DNA from: Flavonifractor sp. An306
GTDB taxonomy: Bacteria > Bacillota > Clostridia > Oscillospirales > Oscillospiraceae
Assembly: GCF_002159455.1 (NCBI RefSeq)
Contig: NZ_NFIQ01000019.1
Location: 1 to 58,511, forward strand
DNA length: 58,511 bases
Direction: 5' to 3'
In this document: in pieces, positions 15,117 through 24,451 of the stretch
How the letters are laid out: every line of letters begins with the position of its first letter
Numbering within the stretch: the first letter of the stretch is position 1
The notes under the pieces: model-generated
Seen by the model: only the letters and a program-made list of their open reading frames with translations
What the model was told of the DNA's origin: nothing
The model's database searches: none
Program-made: the position numbers and the translations under genes

Positions 15117-18100
15117 TACTCCGTCTGTTTTTTCCTGCTCCTCAGCATAGCTGTATCCGCCCTTGTTCTCCTTCTTGCTCCGGTAGAGGGCGGTATCCGC
15201 CTGGCGCAGGCTCTCGTCGTAGGAAAAGTCCCGGCTGGAAACATGGGTGATACCAATGCTGCAGCTGATCGGCAGCTGCTCATACTGCCGCAGCGCCTCC
15301 GCCAGGATCTTCAGCCGCTCCTCCAGTGTGGCCCGGCAGACATACCCTTTGAGGAACACCATAAACTCATCGCCGCCCAGCCGGCCTACCAGATCCCCGC
15401 TGCGGAAGGTCTTTTGCAGCAGATTGGTCAGGTACTTCAGTACCTTGTCGCCCTCCATGTGGCCGAAGCGGTCATTGATGGACTTGAAGTTGTCGATATC
15501 CAGCAGCATCAGCACCCCTGAGTGTCCATCGTCGGGCACTGTGATATACTGCTCCACCTCGTTGCGGAAGGCGTTGCGGTTGTATACCTGGGTGAGGGGA
15601 TCCCGCCGGGCGGCGTCCCGCTGGGCCAGCTCCCGCCGGATCTGGGTGTCCTTGTCCTTCAGATACAGCAGCGCATAGGCGTTTTCGGTAAATTCCTCCC
15701 GAAACGTATGGGCCACCAGCTCCACCCAGCGCCACTGGCCGTGCAGCAGCCGCTGGTAGCGGAAGCGGTAGGTCTGTCCCCCCTCGTCGGCAAGCAGGCT
15801 CTTCCAGCTGCTGCCCGTGGTGCTGGACAGGTTCTGATCCTCCAGGCGCACCTGACCGCTCACCTGCCCCATCATGAACTGGAGCACACTTCCGCTGTCC
15901 AAATGCCGGCATTGCTCGGCGTAGCTGGCCCACAGGCCGCCCGCGGCGTTGAGCTGCTCGCTCTCCAGGTCCAGCTCCGCATAGGCGATGGCCTCCGACA
16001 GGCTGGCCCGGTAGAAGTCCCGGATACGGATATTCTCCAGTTCCATCAGCCGCTCATGGTCGGCGGCGCTGAGCCGCACCAGAACAGTATCCCGGTCCTG
16101 AACGCCGGAGCCCATATGGCGGATATCCATTTTAAACCAGGTGTAGGTGCCCTGCTTGGACTGCAGCAGCAGTTCCTCTCCGTCCAGGTCGGCCGACTGC
16201 TGCACGTTTTGCAGCAATTCGCGGAATCGTTTGGCAAAATGGGGATGGACCATCTTCCGGTCCAGCCAGCATTGGGGGAAATGCTCCTCGTGGATGCTCT
16301 CCCCCGCCAGCAGGGTTCGCCCGGTATGGAAGTAGATGGTTCCCTTCCGCTCGTTGAACTCAAAGACCTCGCCGGCGTCTGTATCCTGCACCACCTTGGT
16401 CTGCTCCATCCCGGAGATGATCCGGTGATAGCCCTCCAGGCAGATCATACCGTCGGAATCCTTGGTGCGGATACCGATGCAGCGCACCATGACCCCGCCC
16501 TGGGTGGGATGGGTCCAGGAATACTCCAGCTGAACCACTTGGCCGGTCTGGACCATCCGCTCCACGGCGGAGGAAACATAGTTGTAGTAGCCGCCGTTGA
16601 TGCGGTCGTACCAGTAGCGGTAGCACTCCTCGGGCGGCAGCTCCTTCTCCATCCCCAGCACCTGGCGCATAGTCTTGTCGGCAAAGAGTTCCCGCCGGCC
16701 GCTGTTGGGGTCAAGCCGGAGGAACCACAGGCCCAGTCGTGTCTCCTTCAGCACGTCCTGGTAGTGGAGCTCCAGCAGTTCGCCCAGCCGGTTCTCCGCC
16801 TCGTTGCGGCGGAAACGGTTGGCCACGAACATGGTGAGCATCCGCATCATGGCGTCATCCTCGATGCAATGGCGGGGGTTATCCACCCCCAAAAAGCCGT
16901 ACAGACGGCCCTGGCGGCGAATGGGGGTGGCGATCATACGGCGGATGCCCTGCCGGGCCAGGCTCTCCCACTCCTCCGGGTCGCTCTCCCGGTAGTCGTC
17001 CAGGTTAAGCACCACCACCGACTGGTCCTGCTCAAACAGATTGAACCACCGCCGCAGCAGCACGCTGGGCACATTCTGCAGATTGGCCCGCTGGGCAGTC
17101 ACCCCGCTCTGGCACCACTCGTAGGTGTTGTTCCACAGCTCCCTGCTGTGGGGGACGGGCTCGAAGAGATAGGCCCGGTCCGCCTGATAGAAGTCACCCA
17201 GCAGCGCCAGCATGTGCCGGGTGGCCTGCTCCATGTCGGGCTCCTCCACCAGCGTCTTGGCACAGGCCAACACGTTTTCCGCAAAGTCCAGCTTCTCCCG
17301 GACGCTCTTGCTGAGCACTTCCCGCTCGCTGACATCAATGGCCAGCTCCAGCCGGCAGGTCTTGCCCCGCCAGTCAATGAGCTTATCCTTCAGAATGTAA
17401 TGGCGATGGAGCAGCTGATTATCCCACTCCCAAATATAGAAGGAGTCCTTGGTCAGCCGGTCGTTGGTGCAGAACTCGCAGGGGCTGTTCCGCCCCTGCA
17501 GCACCTTGTAGCACTTCTGGCCCTTGTAATCATACACGCCCGTCAGCCCGCAGCCCACCGGGTTGAGATAATACAGCTCATGGTTGGCCAGATCGCTGAC
17601 ATAGATGATCTCATCCATGGATTCCAGAATGGTCTCCAGGCTCTCCGTAGTGGGGCTCATGTCGCCGGGCATGGGGTGCTTCCCCCATTTCAGCTGGCAC
17701 ATCTGCTCCCTGTGGGCCATCTGGGCCTGCCGCTCCGGGGTATTGGTGCGGATATACAGCTCGTCAAACTCCTCCGGCGTACAGGGCCGGTGGAAGAAAA
17801 AGCCCTGCAGCAGATCGGGATGTAGCTCCTCCAGCACCGCCAGCTCCTCCTCGGTCTCCACGCCCTCACAGCAGATCTGCATCTGGGAGTCCCGGGCCAG
17901 CTCCACCATATTGCTGAGCAGCCGGTAGTTATAGGCGCTGTGCTGGATGCCGCTGACAAAGCAGCGGTCAATTTTAATCTCGTCAATCTCCAGGCTCTTG
18001 AGATAGCTCAGGCTGGAATAGCCGGTGCCAAAGTCGTCCACGGAGATCTGGATGCCCGCCCGTTTCCACTGGTAGAAGATGCGGTTGAAGTGGGGATAGT

Positions 18101-19391
18101 CCTGCAGCTGCATGTTCTCCGTCACTTCCAGCGTCAGGGCGTCCCCCGGCAGGCCCGCCCGGTTGAGGGCGTCCAGGATCTGCTGGGTGATACCCTGCTG
18201 AGCCAGCTGCACATAGGAGAGATTGACGCCGATATGGAAGTTGGGCACGGTTTTCCGCCACTGCAGGCACTGGGCCATGGCGGTCTCCAGCACCCACATG
18301 CCCACCTGGCAGATCATGCCGGTCTGCTCCAGCAGGGGGACAAAGTCCGCCGGGCTGATGGAGCCCCGTGTGGGCGAGTCATACCGCAGGAGGGCCTCCG
18401 CCCCGTAAATGTCATAGCTGCAGGAGCGGACCTGGGGCTGGTAGCGCAGGGAGAATCCCTGGAACCCGTTCTGAATGCTCTGCTTGAATTCCTCCTGCAG
18501 CTCGATGGTGGACAGCTTCTCCTCATAGTCCCGCCAGGAAAAGAAGGCCAGGTTGTTCTTCCCCATCCGCTTGGCCCGGTCCAGGGCCTCCTCCGCATAC
18601 TGGTAAATGGTGCCCGCATCCTCGCCGCCGTAACGGTGGTAGGCCACGGCGCCCCCCGATATGGTGCAGTCATTCCGGGCCAGGCAGTCCTTCACCTGAT
18701 CATAGACCTGCTGCACCTCACTCTCGTCCTCCGCCGGCAGATTTACCGCGAAGCAGTCTCCGTTCAGCCGGTAGATCCGCAGGCCGGGCGCCACCTGACG
18801 CTCCAGCGTGTCCATAACCGCATGGAGGATGCTGTTGCCCCGGTTGCGGCCATGGCGGAGGTTGATATGCTTGAGATTGTCCACCCCCAGCAGCAGCAGA
18901 TAGCCCGGCTTGCCAGAGGTGCGGACGGCATCAATCTCCTCGGACAGCTCCGAGCCGTTGAAGGCCCCGGTCAGCGGGTCCACCTTCTGTTCCAGCACCA
19001 TATCCGACACCCGGCCGATCATGCATATCGGCTGACCCTTGCTGTCCATCTGGCAGCGGCCCCGGCAGTTGACCCATACCAGCTTCCCCTCCCGGTCCAC
19101 CAGACGGTACTCCATATCGTGCTCCGGCTTGGAGCGCTTGCACAGCTCCTCCAGGTCCGCCACCAGCGCGGGCCGGTCCCGTTCATACACGATCTGGACC
19201 CAATCCTCTACCGTACACCAGTCTTCCCCCCGCTTATGCAACGGGTATTTCTCCCAGATCTGACCCGGAAAGTAGAGCCGACCCTGACGGAATTCCAGCA
19301 GAAACAGGTAGTCGTCCGTGCTATCGCTCAAAAAGCGCAGCACTTCCAACTGTGCTTCCACCATTCTTTCCTCATTTTGTCCCCGATCCAT
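15114..19391 (-). CDS. PAS-GGDEF-EAL-PAS-GAF-PAS-GGDEF cyclic-di-GMP turnover protein
   Basis: A 1425-residue cytosolic protein without membrane segments. Visible modules are a PAS-like domain (about 20-135), a degenerate GGDEF domain (about 138-290, NGDCF at 210-214), a complete EAL phosphodiesterase domain (about 300-550: EALLRY at 332, NLS, EVTEN, DDFGTGYS at 452, KIDR, CEGVE), a PAS-like segment with a CEFC pair near 650, a GAF-like domain, further PAS-like sequence, and a C-terminal GGDEF domain (about 1250-1420). The last has an intact GGDEF at 1339-1343 and an RSGD inhibitory site five residues before it. It should be able to make and break cyclic-di-GMP under sensory control. GGAGG lies just before the ATG. 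It has its own transcript between two terminators. Confidence 0.9.
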   Translation of the reverse strand: MDRGQNEERMVEAQLEVLRFLSDSTDDYLFLLEFRQGRLYFPGQIWEKYPLHKRGEDWCTVEDWVQIVYERDRPALVADLEELCKRSKPEHDMEYRLVDREGKLVWVNCRGRCQMDSKGQPICMIGRVSDMVLEQKVDPLTGAFNGSELSEEIDAVRTSGKPGYLLLLGVDNLKHINLRHGRNRGNSILHAVMDTLERQVAPGLRIYRLNGDCFAVNLPAEDESEVQQVYDQVKDCLARNDCTISGGAVAYHRYGGEDAGTIYQYAEEALDRAKRMGKNNLAFFSWRDYEEKLSTIELQEEFKQSIQNGFQGFSLRYQPQVRSCSYDIYGAEALLRYDSPTRGSISPADFVPLLEQTGMICQVGMWVLETAMAQCLQWRKTVPNFHIGVNLSYVQLAQQGITQQILDALNRAGLPGDALTLEVTENMQLQDYPHFNRIFYQWKRAGIQISVDDFGTGYSSLSYLKSLEIDEIKIDRCFVSGIQHSAYNYRLLSNMVELARDSQMQICCEGVETEEELAVLEELHPDLLQGFFFHRPCTPEEFDELYIRTNTPERQAQMAHREQMCQLKWGKHPMPGDMSPTTESLETILESMDEIIYVSDLANHELYYLNPVGCGLTGVYDYKGQKCYKVLQGRNSPCEFCTNDRLTKDSFYIWEWDNQLLHRHYILKDKLIDWRGKTCRLELAIDVSEREVLSKSVREKLDFAENVLACAKTLVEEPDMEQATRHMLALLGDFYQADRAYLFEPVPHSRELWNNTYEWCQSGVTAQRANLQNVPSVLLRRWFNLFEQDQSVVVLNLDDYRESDPEEWESLARQGIRRMIATPIRRQGRLYGFLGVDNPRHCIEDDAMMRMLTMFVANRFRRNEAENRLGELLELHYQDVLKETRLGLWFLRLDPNSGRRELFADKTMRQVLGMEKELPPEECYRYWYDRINGGYYNYVSSAVERMVQTGQVVQLEYSWTHPTQGGVMVRCIGIRTKDSDGMICLEGYHRIISGMEQTKVVQDTDAGEVFEFNERKGTIYFHTGRTLLAGESIHEEHFPQCWLDRKMVHPHFAKRFRELLQNVQQSADLDGEELLLQSKQGTYTWFKMDIRHMGSGVQDRDTVLVRLSAADHERLMELENIRIRDFYRASLSEAIAYAELDLESEQLNAAGGLWASYAEQCRHLDSGSVLQFMMGQVSGQVRLEDQNLSSTTGSSWKSLLADEGGQTYRFRYQRLLHGQWRWVELVAHTFREEFTENAYALLYLKDKDTQIRRELAQRDAARRDPLTQVYNRNAFRNEVEQYITVPDDGHSGVLMLLDIDNFKSINDRFGHMEGDKVLKYLTNLLQKTFRSGDLVGRLGGDEFMVFLKGYVCRATLEERLKILAEALRQYEQLPISCSIGITHVSSRDFSYDESLRQADTALYRSKKENKGGYSYAEEQEKTDGV

Positions 19392-19445
19392 GGTACCGTC
19401 CTCCTTCCGCCAGCCAAAGCGCTTGGCCGCCTTGCCGGATCAATC

Positions 19446-19495
19446 AAAAAGCCGCCGGCCATACCGACGTGCGCGGTATAGGTATGTCCGGCGGC
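19446..19495 (-). terminator. Intrinsic terminator of the fla/che operon
   Basis: On the minus strand a GC-rich stem of about 14 pairs with one mismatch (19495-19481 with 19465-19451) is followed by TTTTTG. It lies 10 bases after the stop of the last gene of the flagellar/chemotaxis operon. Confidence 0.85.
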
Positions 19496-19505
19496 TGCAT
19501 ATATC

Positions 19506-20822
19506 TTATTCTTCGCTGGGCGTCTCGCTTGCCATCTCTTCGGCCTTCTCCCCAGCCTCCTCCTGTCCCGGCGTCTGCTGGGTCAGCTCGCTCCAGATCC
19601 GGTTGACCTCCTCCATGCAGCTGAAGTACAGACTGGTCAACAGATTGGTGGGAATGCCCAGCTGCTCGGCCAGCGAATCAATCTGCTCCCAGTCCGCCCG
19701 CTCATAGGAAAGGGCCAGATCATACAGCATGCCGCAACGTCCGGTGTGGTGGAGCAGAGCCTCCTTCACCTCGTCCCGCATGGGGATCTGTCCCAGAATC
19801 TCCTCCAGAGGCGCGTCAATCAGGTAGTTCAGGGTGGAGAACATACCCATCAGATAGGCCTCCGGCTTGGTGATGGGCAGGTCCTTGGCATAGTTCATCA
19901 GGCTGCTGCAGAAGTTGGCCCGCATAAAGGACAGGCGCAGGAATTCCTCGGCGCCCTCGTCCATCGGGTTCTCAGCGTTGCTGGCGCTGAGCAGATAGAC
20001 CCACTGCTTGAGTTCGTTCAGGCCCACCGTCATGATGGCCTGCCGGACCGTGGTTACCTTGCTGCGCAGAGAGAAGTAGCGGGAGTTGGCGATCTTCAGC
20101 AGGCCATAGGCCAGCGTGGCGTCCACCGAGATGATCTGCTCGATCTCCTCCACGTCCGGCTCGTCCCGAAGCACCGCCACCATCAGCCGGAAGAAGTTGC
20201 TCTGCATGTAACCGCTGTTGTGAGTCTTGGCGGTCATCTTCTCCGCCACGAAGGTACCCTCCATAGCGTCCACCTTCAGCTTGATGGCCCGCTGATAGAG
20301 CTCCTCCCGGTCGATGTTCACCGCGATGCACTTTTTATTCATGCTGTGGGCGATCTCGATGATATTCTTCAGGGTCATCTCCGGGGTATCCCGGAAGTTG
20401 AGCTTGATGTAGTCGATGCTGTCCATGATGGCCAGATAGCGGGGGGCAAACTGGAACTCATTGACGGCGATCTGATAGCCCTCCTTGGCATACTGGTTGA
20501 TCATATGCATGGCCAGGGGGTGGATAATCACGCTGTCGTCGATCTGGATCACCAGCTCTCCCTTGTCAAAGAGCCGGGGGGTCTTTTTCATCAGCAGCGT
20601 GGTGGTGAAGGTCATAAAATTCAGAGAACCCCGCAGCAACTTGTCGGTATTCAGCGTCAGAAAGTTGTAGATGGTATCCGCCGCGGCGAACTCATTGCCT
20701 CTGCTCTGGGGGTCGCCGCCGCTGAACGCGTAATTTTCCCCGTAATACTGAATCTCATAGCCCAGGATATGATTCTCCGTGTCCTTAATAGGTTGACGGA
20801 CGATATACTTGCTGCTGCTCAT
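19506..20822 (-). CDS. Degenerate EAL plus HDOD domain protein
   Basis: 438 residues resembling the YuxH-like EAL-HDOD family. The N-terminal half (about 1-205) has the EAL fold order but lacks catalytic residues: GYEIQYYG stands where EALLR is expected, and the DDFGTGYS motif is replaced by VNEFQFAPRYL. It should therefore not cleave cyclic-di-GMP. The C-terminal half (about 205-400) is an HDOD domain, with IISVDATLAYGLLKIANSRYF and HHTGRCGMLYDL. The final 30 residues are acidic. Its ATG overlaps the cheV stop (ATGA), tying it to chemotaxis. HDOD proteins often act as signalling scaffolds; the exact role is unknown. Confidence 0.85.
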   Translation of the reverse strand: MSSSKYIVRQPIKDTENHILGYEIQYYGENYAFSGGDPQSRGNEFAAADTIYNFLTLNTDKLLRGSLNFMTFTTTLLMKKTPRLFDKGELVIQIDDSVIIHPLAMHMINQYAKEGYQIAVNEFQFAPRYLAIMDSIDYIKLNFRDTPEMTLKNIIEIAHSMNKKCIAVNIDREELYQRAIKLKVDAMEGTFVAEKMTAKTHNSGYMQSNFFRLMVAVLRDEPDVEEIEQIISVDATLAYGLLKIANSRYFSLRSKVTTVRQAIMTVGLNELKQWVYLLSASNAENPMDEGAEEFLRLSFMRANFCSSLMNYAKDLPITKPEAYLMGMFSTLNYLIDAPLEEILGQIPMRDEVKEALLHHTGRCGMLYDLALSYERADWEQIDSLAEQLGIPTNLLTSLYFSCMEEVNRIWSELTQQTPGQEEAGEKAEEMASETPSEE

Positions 20823-21757
20823 TTGCCATTCTCCCTTTCCCTCGCAATGCCCCGCTTTTCCAGAAGGGTATCCAGTATGCCGATCAGATGGCCGATCTCA
20901 GGCTTGCTCAGCTGTTCGTCGGCTCCCACTTCTTTACCTTTGCGCCGCATTTCTTCTGTAATCAGCGAGGAGAAAATCACAACCGGTATTTTCCGGAATC
21001 TCTCACTGCTCTTAATCAGCTTGGTCAGGCGGTGTCCGTCCATCTGCGGCATCTCCAGATCCGTGATGATCAGCGCCACATGGTCCTCCAGGTTGGGCTC
21101 CCCCTCCAGCCGCTCCAGTGCCTCCCACAGCTCTGCTCCATTGGGAAACATGGATACATTATCATAGCCGGCCCGCACCAGTGCGTTGCGGATCATCTGG
21201 GTCAGCAGAATGGAGTCCTCCGCCACCCAGATGGGGTTCTCGTTCCGGTCCCGTGTGCCCAGGGCCTCTACCTCGCTCATCTGGATGCCGGTTTCCGGGG
21301 CGATCTCCGCCACGATGCGTTCAAAATCCAGGATGCTTACCAGATCGTCCCCACACTGGGCGATGCCGGTGGTCACCCCGTCGGCGCCGCCGGAAATGGT
21401 GTTATCCGGCTTCTGGATGTCCCGCCAGGAGATCCGGCTGATCCCCACCACCTTCTGTACCCGGAAGGCCACATACATCTGGTTGAAATTGGTGACAATG
21501 AACAGGTCCGATGGCTTTTTCTCGCATTCCTGATTGCTCAGGTACTTGGGCAGGTCTACCACAGTGATCACGATGTCACGGGGCTTGAAAATCCCCTCCA
21601 CCGCCGGGTGGACATGAGGCATCGGCTTAACCTCGGCGGACATCATGATCTCCCGCACCTTAGCCACATTGATCCCAAAGAGATTGTCATCAATGGTAAA
21701 TTCCATGATTTCAATCTCATTGGTACCGGTTTCCAGCAAAATACCGTCTTTTCCCAT
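20819..21757 (-). CDS. cheV: Chemotaxis coupling protein CheV (CheW-REC)
   Basis: CheV couples receptors to CheA and is itself phosphorylated during adaptation. Residues about 10-165 form a CheW-like coupling domain with the conserved GVTTGIAQCGDDLVSILDFE. Residues about 175-300 form a receiver domain with the acceptor Asp at 233 (ITDLEMPQMDG) and the active-site acidic pair AED at 179-181. At 312 residues it is the standard length. It lies 30 bases after cheD and overlaps the EAL/HDOD gene by four bases. No separate cheW gene is seen in this window. Confidence 0.95.
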   Translation of the reverse strand: MGKDGILLETGTNEIEIMEFTIDDNLFGINVAKVREIMMSAEVKPMPHVHPAVEGIFKPRDIVITVVDLPKYLSNQECEKKPSDLFIVTNFNQMYVAFRVQKVVGISRISWRDIQKPDNTISGGADGVTTGIAQCGDDLVSILDFERIVAEIAPETGIQMSEVEALGTRDRNENPIWVAEDSILLTQMIRNALVRAGYDNVSMFPNGAELWEALERLEGEPNLEDHVALIITDLEMPQMDGHRLTKLIKSSERFRKIPVVIFSSLITEEMRRKGKEVGADEQLSKPEIGHLIGILDTLLEKRGIARERENGK

Positions 21758-21787
21758 TCCTTATCCCCGCTTTCTCCAGAAAATCTC

Positions 21788-22270
21788 TTAGAAAATCAGC
21801 TCCGGCTTGCCGTAGCTGCGCACGCAGGCCTGGCCGGATGCGGCGTCAAAGAGCAGAGTCCGCGCCGTGGAGCCGCCTACATCCTCCCGCAGCAGCCGGA
21901 TGCCCTCCTTCCGAAGGACCAGATGCGTACTCTCAATATTCCGCTGCCCGATATTGCCCAGGCTCCCTCCGCCAGGCACATCGAACATCTTGGCGCCGCC
22001 GGCAATCTTGGCCACAACCCGACTGCGCAGCGCGCCCTTCTCTTCCATTTTTTTCAGAGTCTCGCGGATGCCGGTATCGGCGTATTTCATCGGGGCGCGC
22101 CGGCCGGTCTCCATGTTCAGGGGCAGCATCACATGGACCAGCGCAGCCAGCCGGATGAGTGGGTCGTACAGACAAATTCCGACACAGGACCCCAGGGCGT
22201 AGGTGATGAGCATGCCCTCGTCCCGGGCCATCTTCATGTCCGCGATCCCTACAATCAGCTTGCTATTCAT
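21788..22270 (-). CDS. cheD: Chemoreceptor glutamine deamidase CheD
   Basis: CheD deamidates receptor glutamines and binds CheC, raising its phosphatase activity. The 160-residue product has the catalytic triad at the family spacing: Thr23, Cys29 (GSCVGICLYD) and His46 (HVMLP). The ATG at 22270 overlaps the cheC stop as ATGAATAG, indicating coupled translation; an in-frame codon at 22279 would add only three residues. The C-terminal part contains GAKMFDVPGGGSLGNIG and the CheC-binding region. Confidence 0.95.
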   Translation of the reverse strand: MNSKLIVGIADMKMARDEGMLITYALGSCVGICLYDPLIRLAALVHVMLPLNMETGRRAPMKYADTGIRETLKKMEEKGALRSRVVAKIAGGAKMFDVPGGGSLGNIGQRNIESTHLVLRKEGIRLLREDVGGSTARTLLFDAASGQACVRSYGKPELIF

Positions 22271-22883
22271 CCAAAACACCCAGCTTCTTCAACAGGAAAT
22301 TCAGCGACCGGATATCTGGCGAGAGCAGCAGCCGGCATGGCACTACCTTCTCATGACAGATGAAATTGGCGCCAATCGTCATAATATAATCGGACTGCCC
22401 CCCGAATTCCGCCATCGGCACCGCCAAAATCGCCCCCTGCATATCTACGGCGAAGGCGGGCACGGTCAGCTTAGTGGTGATATCCGCCAGACTGGACAGG
22501 GCGTTGATAAAGGTGGAAATCATGATGTTTCCCACTTCCACCAGCGCCGAGTGGTCCAGCTCATTGAGTTCCTCATAATTGGAAACCGTTCGCTCCATCA
22601 TCCGCTCCAGAATCAGATTCACAAATTCCAGCTGCTGGACGGAGAGCATAATGCCGTTCAGCTCCCCCGACATGTGCACCAGCACGCCGGCGGTAATCAC
22701 CTCCGGCCCGCCGATCCAGTCGATGGCCTCGTTGTAGCCCATAATGCGCACTTCCGGCATGTCGATGCGCACCTCGCAGCCCAGCATATCGGACAGTGCA
22801 GTGGCGGCGTTTCCGGTACCGATGCTCCCAATCTCACGGATGGTATCCAGCTCCATTCCATTCAGATCCTGATAGTTCTTCAT
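22263..22883 (-). CDS. cheC: CheY-P phosphatase CheC
   Basis: CheC dephosphorylates CheY-P and works with CheD in adaptation. The 206-residue protein has the family's internal duplication. The second active site is intact (E116 and N119 in LVEVGNIMISTFINAL). The first reads E17-IG-S20 (REIGSIGTGNAATAL), with Ser where the catalytic Asn is expected, so probably only one site works. The conserved prolines follow each helix. It is directly upstream of and overlapping cheD. Confidence 0.93.
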   Translation of the reverse strand: MKNYQDLNGMELDTIREIGSIGTGNAATALSDMLGCEVRIDMPEVRIMGYNEAIDWIGGPEVITAGVLVHMSGELNGIMLSVQQLEFVNLILERMMERTVSNYEELNELDHSALVEVGNIMISTFINALSSLADITTKLTVPAFAVDMQGAILAVPMAEFGGQSDYIMTIGANFICHEKVVPCRLLLSPDIRSLNFLLKKLGVLDE

Positions 22884-22898
22884 GGTATCGCTCCCTTG

Positions 22899-23645
22899 TT
22901 ATCCGTTGGCCAGGGCATTGATCGTGGTCTCCACATCGTCTGCGGTGGTCATCATCCGCAGCACATAGCTGTAGGACCGCTGCGCCTCAATGACGCCGCT
23001 GAGTTCATTGGCCAAATCGGCATTGGAGCTCTCCAAAAAGCCCTGGAGCACCTTGGAATCGCTGGCCCATACCAGACCATTCTTTTCCCCCATGGCAAAG
23101 CGGCCGCTGCCTACCCGCTCCAGGCCGTCCTTGTACTGGATGGTAAACACGCCGATGTTCAGCTCCTGGTTGGGATCGGTCATAGGGATGGGATATCCGT
23201 CGGGGCCCAGCACCTGCCGGCCCTCGCCGTCGCAGAGATAGTACACGGTGTTGACCACCGGCTCCTCCCCCTCGGCTCCCTCCTCCACCTCCTGATAGGC
23301 GTTCATGGTGAAGGAACCGTCCCGGGTGAAGGTCACCTCACCGGTGGCGGGCTCATAGACGGCGAAAAAGCCGTCTCCCACGATGGCGTAATCCAGGTTC
23401 CGGCCGGTCTCCTCCATGGCGCCATCCCCCATGTCGGTGCCGGTGAGGGCCATCACCGTGCCGCTGCCCCGGGGCAGCTGACTGCCGTCAATGCCGTCCA
23501 GCATGCCGTACATCAGGGCCTGGAACGCGGGAACCTGTGCCTTATAACCATATGTATTGACGTTGGAAATATTATTGGCGTAGACATTCAACCGCTGCAT
23601 CTGCTGCTGGGCGCCAACAGTGGCGCTGTAAAAAGCCTGTAGCAT
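22899..23645 (-). CDS. flgG: Flagellar basal-body rod protein, FlgG/FlgF family (second copy)
   Basis: A 248-residue axial protein of the distal rod. The N-terminal rod signature is LNVYANNISNVNTYGYKAQ (about 18-36). The middle beta domain starts at LDYAIVGDGFFAVY, and the C-terminal helix has SNADLANELSGVIEAQRSYSYVLRM, which pairs with the N-terminus in the coiled-coil core. Two adjacent genes of this family correspond to flhO/flhP of Bacillus. Length and the C-terminal motif make this the better FlgG candidate. Confidence 0.85.
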   Translation of the reverse strand: MLQAFYSATVGAQQQMQRLNVYANNISNVNTYGYKAQVPAFQALMYGMLDGIDGSQLPRGSGTVMALTGTDMGDGAMEETGRNLDYAIVGDGFFAVYEPATGEVTFTRDGSFTMNAYQEVEEGAEGEEPVVNTVYYLCDGEGRQVLGPDGYPIPMTDPNQELNIGVFTIQYKDGLERVGSGRFAMGEKNGLVWASDSKVLQGFLESSNADLANELSGVIEAQRSYSYVLRMMTTADDVETTINALANG

Positions 23646-23668
23646 GGTGAATCGCCCCCCTTTCTATC

Positions 23669-24424
23669 TTACAGTCTGCCCACTTCAGTGGTGGTCTTGG
23701 TCAGCAGGGCATCATAGAGCTTGAGGATCTGGGCCCCGCCCTGCAGCGCCTGCTGGGCGGTCATCATCCGGCTCATCTCCTGGAGCATATCCACGTTGGA
23801 CTCCTCCACATACTGCCACATCACCTGGGCGTTCTCCACCGGCTGGGCCTGCTGCCCGTTGGCGTCAAACAGGCCGCTTTCCGCCTTGGCCAGCTGGTTG
23901 TTGTCGGCAAAGGCATACACCCCCAGCTGTCCCAGATAGTAGCCGTCCGCGGTATAGAGCCGGCCCTCGCCATCGGCTGTAATCTCGTCGGTGGACAGGG
24001 TAATGGGGGCGCCGTCGCTCCCCAGCACCAGCCCGTGGCCGGACAGGTACAGCCGGCCCTGGTCGTCCAGGGAGAAGCTGCCGCCCCGGGTATATTCCAC
24101 ACCGTCGCTGGTTTGGATGGCAAAGTAGCCGTCCCCCACGATGGCAAAGTCCAGGGTGAGTCCGGTCTCCTTGAAGCTGCCCTGGTCATAGTTCACATAC
24201 AGCTGGTCGGGAGCCAGGATATAGCTCTCCTCCCCGATGACGGTGGCGCCGCTCTTGTCCTTGTTGCCCACCCGGCTGATGAGTACCTCCTGGAAGGTGC
24301 GGTCGGTGTAGGTCTCCGCCTTGTAGCCGGCGGTGGCCAGGTTGGTCATGTTGTTGGCGATCACGTCCAGCCGTCTGCCCTGGGACAGCACGCCGGAGGT
24401 CAGGTTGTAAAAGCCCTTGGTCAT
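23669..24424 (-). CDS. flgF: Flagellar basal-body rod protein, FlgF/FlgG family (first copy)
   Basis: A 251-residue rod protein with an N-terminal signature LDVIANNMTNLATAGYKAE, a central LDFAIVGDGYFAIQT, and a C-terminal ESNVDMLQEMSRMMTAQQAL. It is 23 bases upstream of its relative and follows the sigma factor. The FlgF assignment rests on gene order and could be swapped with its neighbour; both belong to the rod/hook protein family exported by the FlhAB-FliPQR gate. Confidence 0.82.
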   Translation of the reverse strand: MTKGFYNLTSGVLSQGRRLDVIANNMTNLATAGYKAETYTDRTFQEVLISRVGNKDKSGATVIGEESYILAPDQLYVNYDQGSFKETGLTLDFAIVGDGYFAIQTSDGVEYTRGGSFSLDDQGRLYLSGHGLVLGSDGAPITLSTDEITADGEGRLYTADGYYLGQLGVYAFADNNQLAKAESGLFDANGQQAQPVENAQVMWQYVEESNVDMLQEMSRMMTAQQALQGGAQILKLYDALLTKTTTEVGRL

Positions 24425-24451
24425 GGTAATTCCCTCTTTCCAAGCTTTCTC

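Noticed and set aside
23669-23700. A possible frameshift or gene fusion between the two rod-protein genes
   Set aside because: Both genes have complete N- and C-terminal axial signatures and separate ribosome sites, so they are two intact genes.
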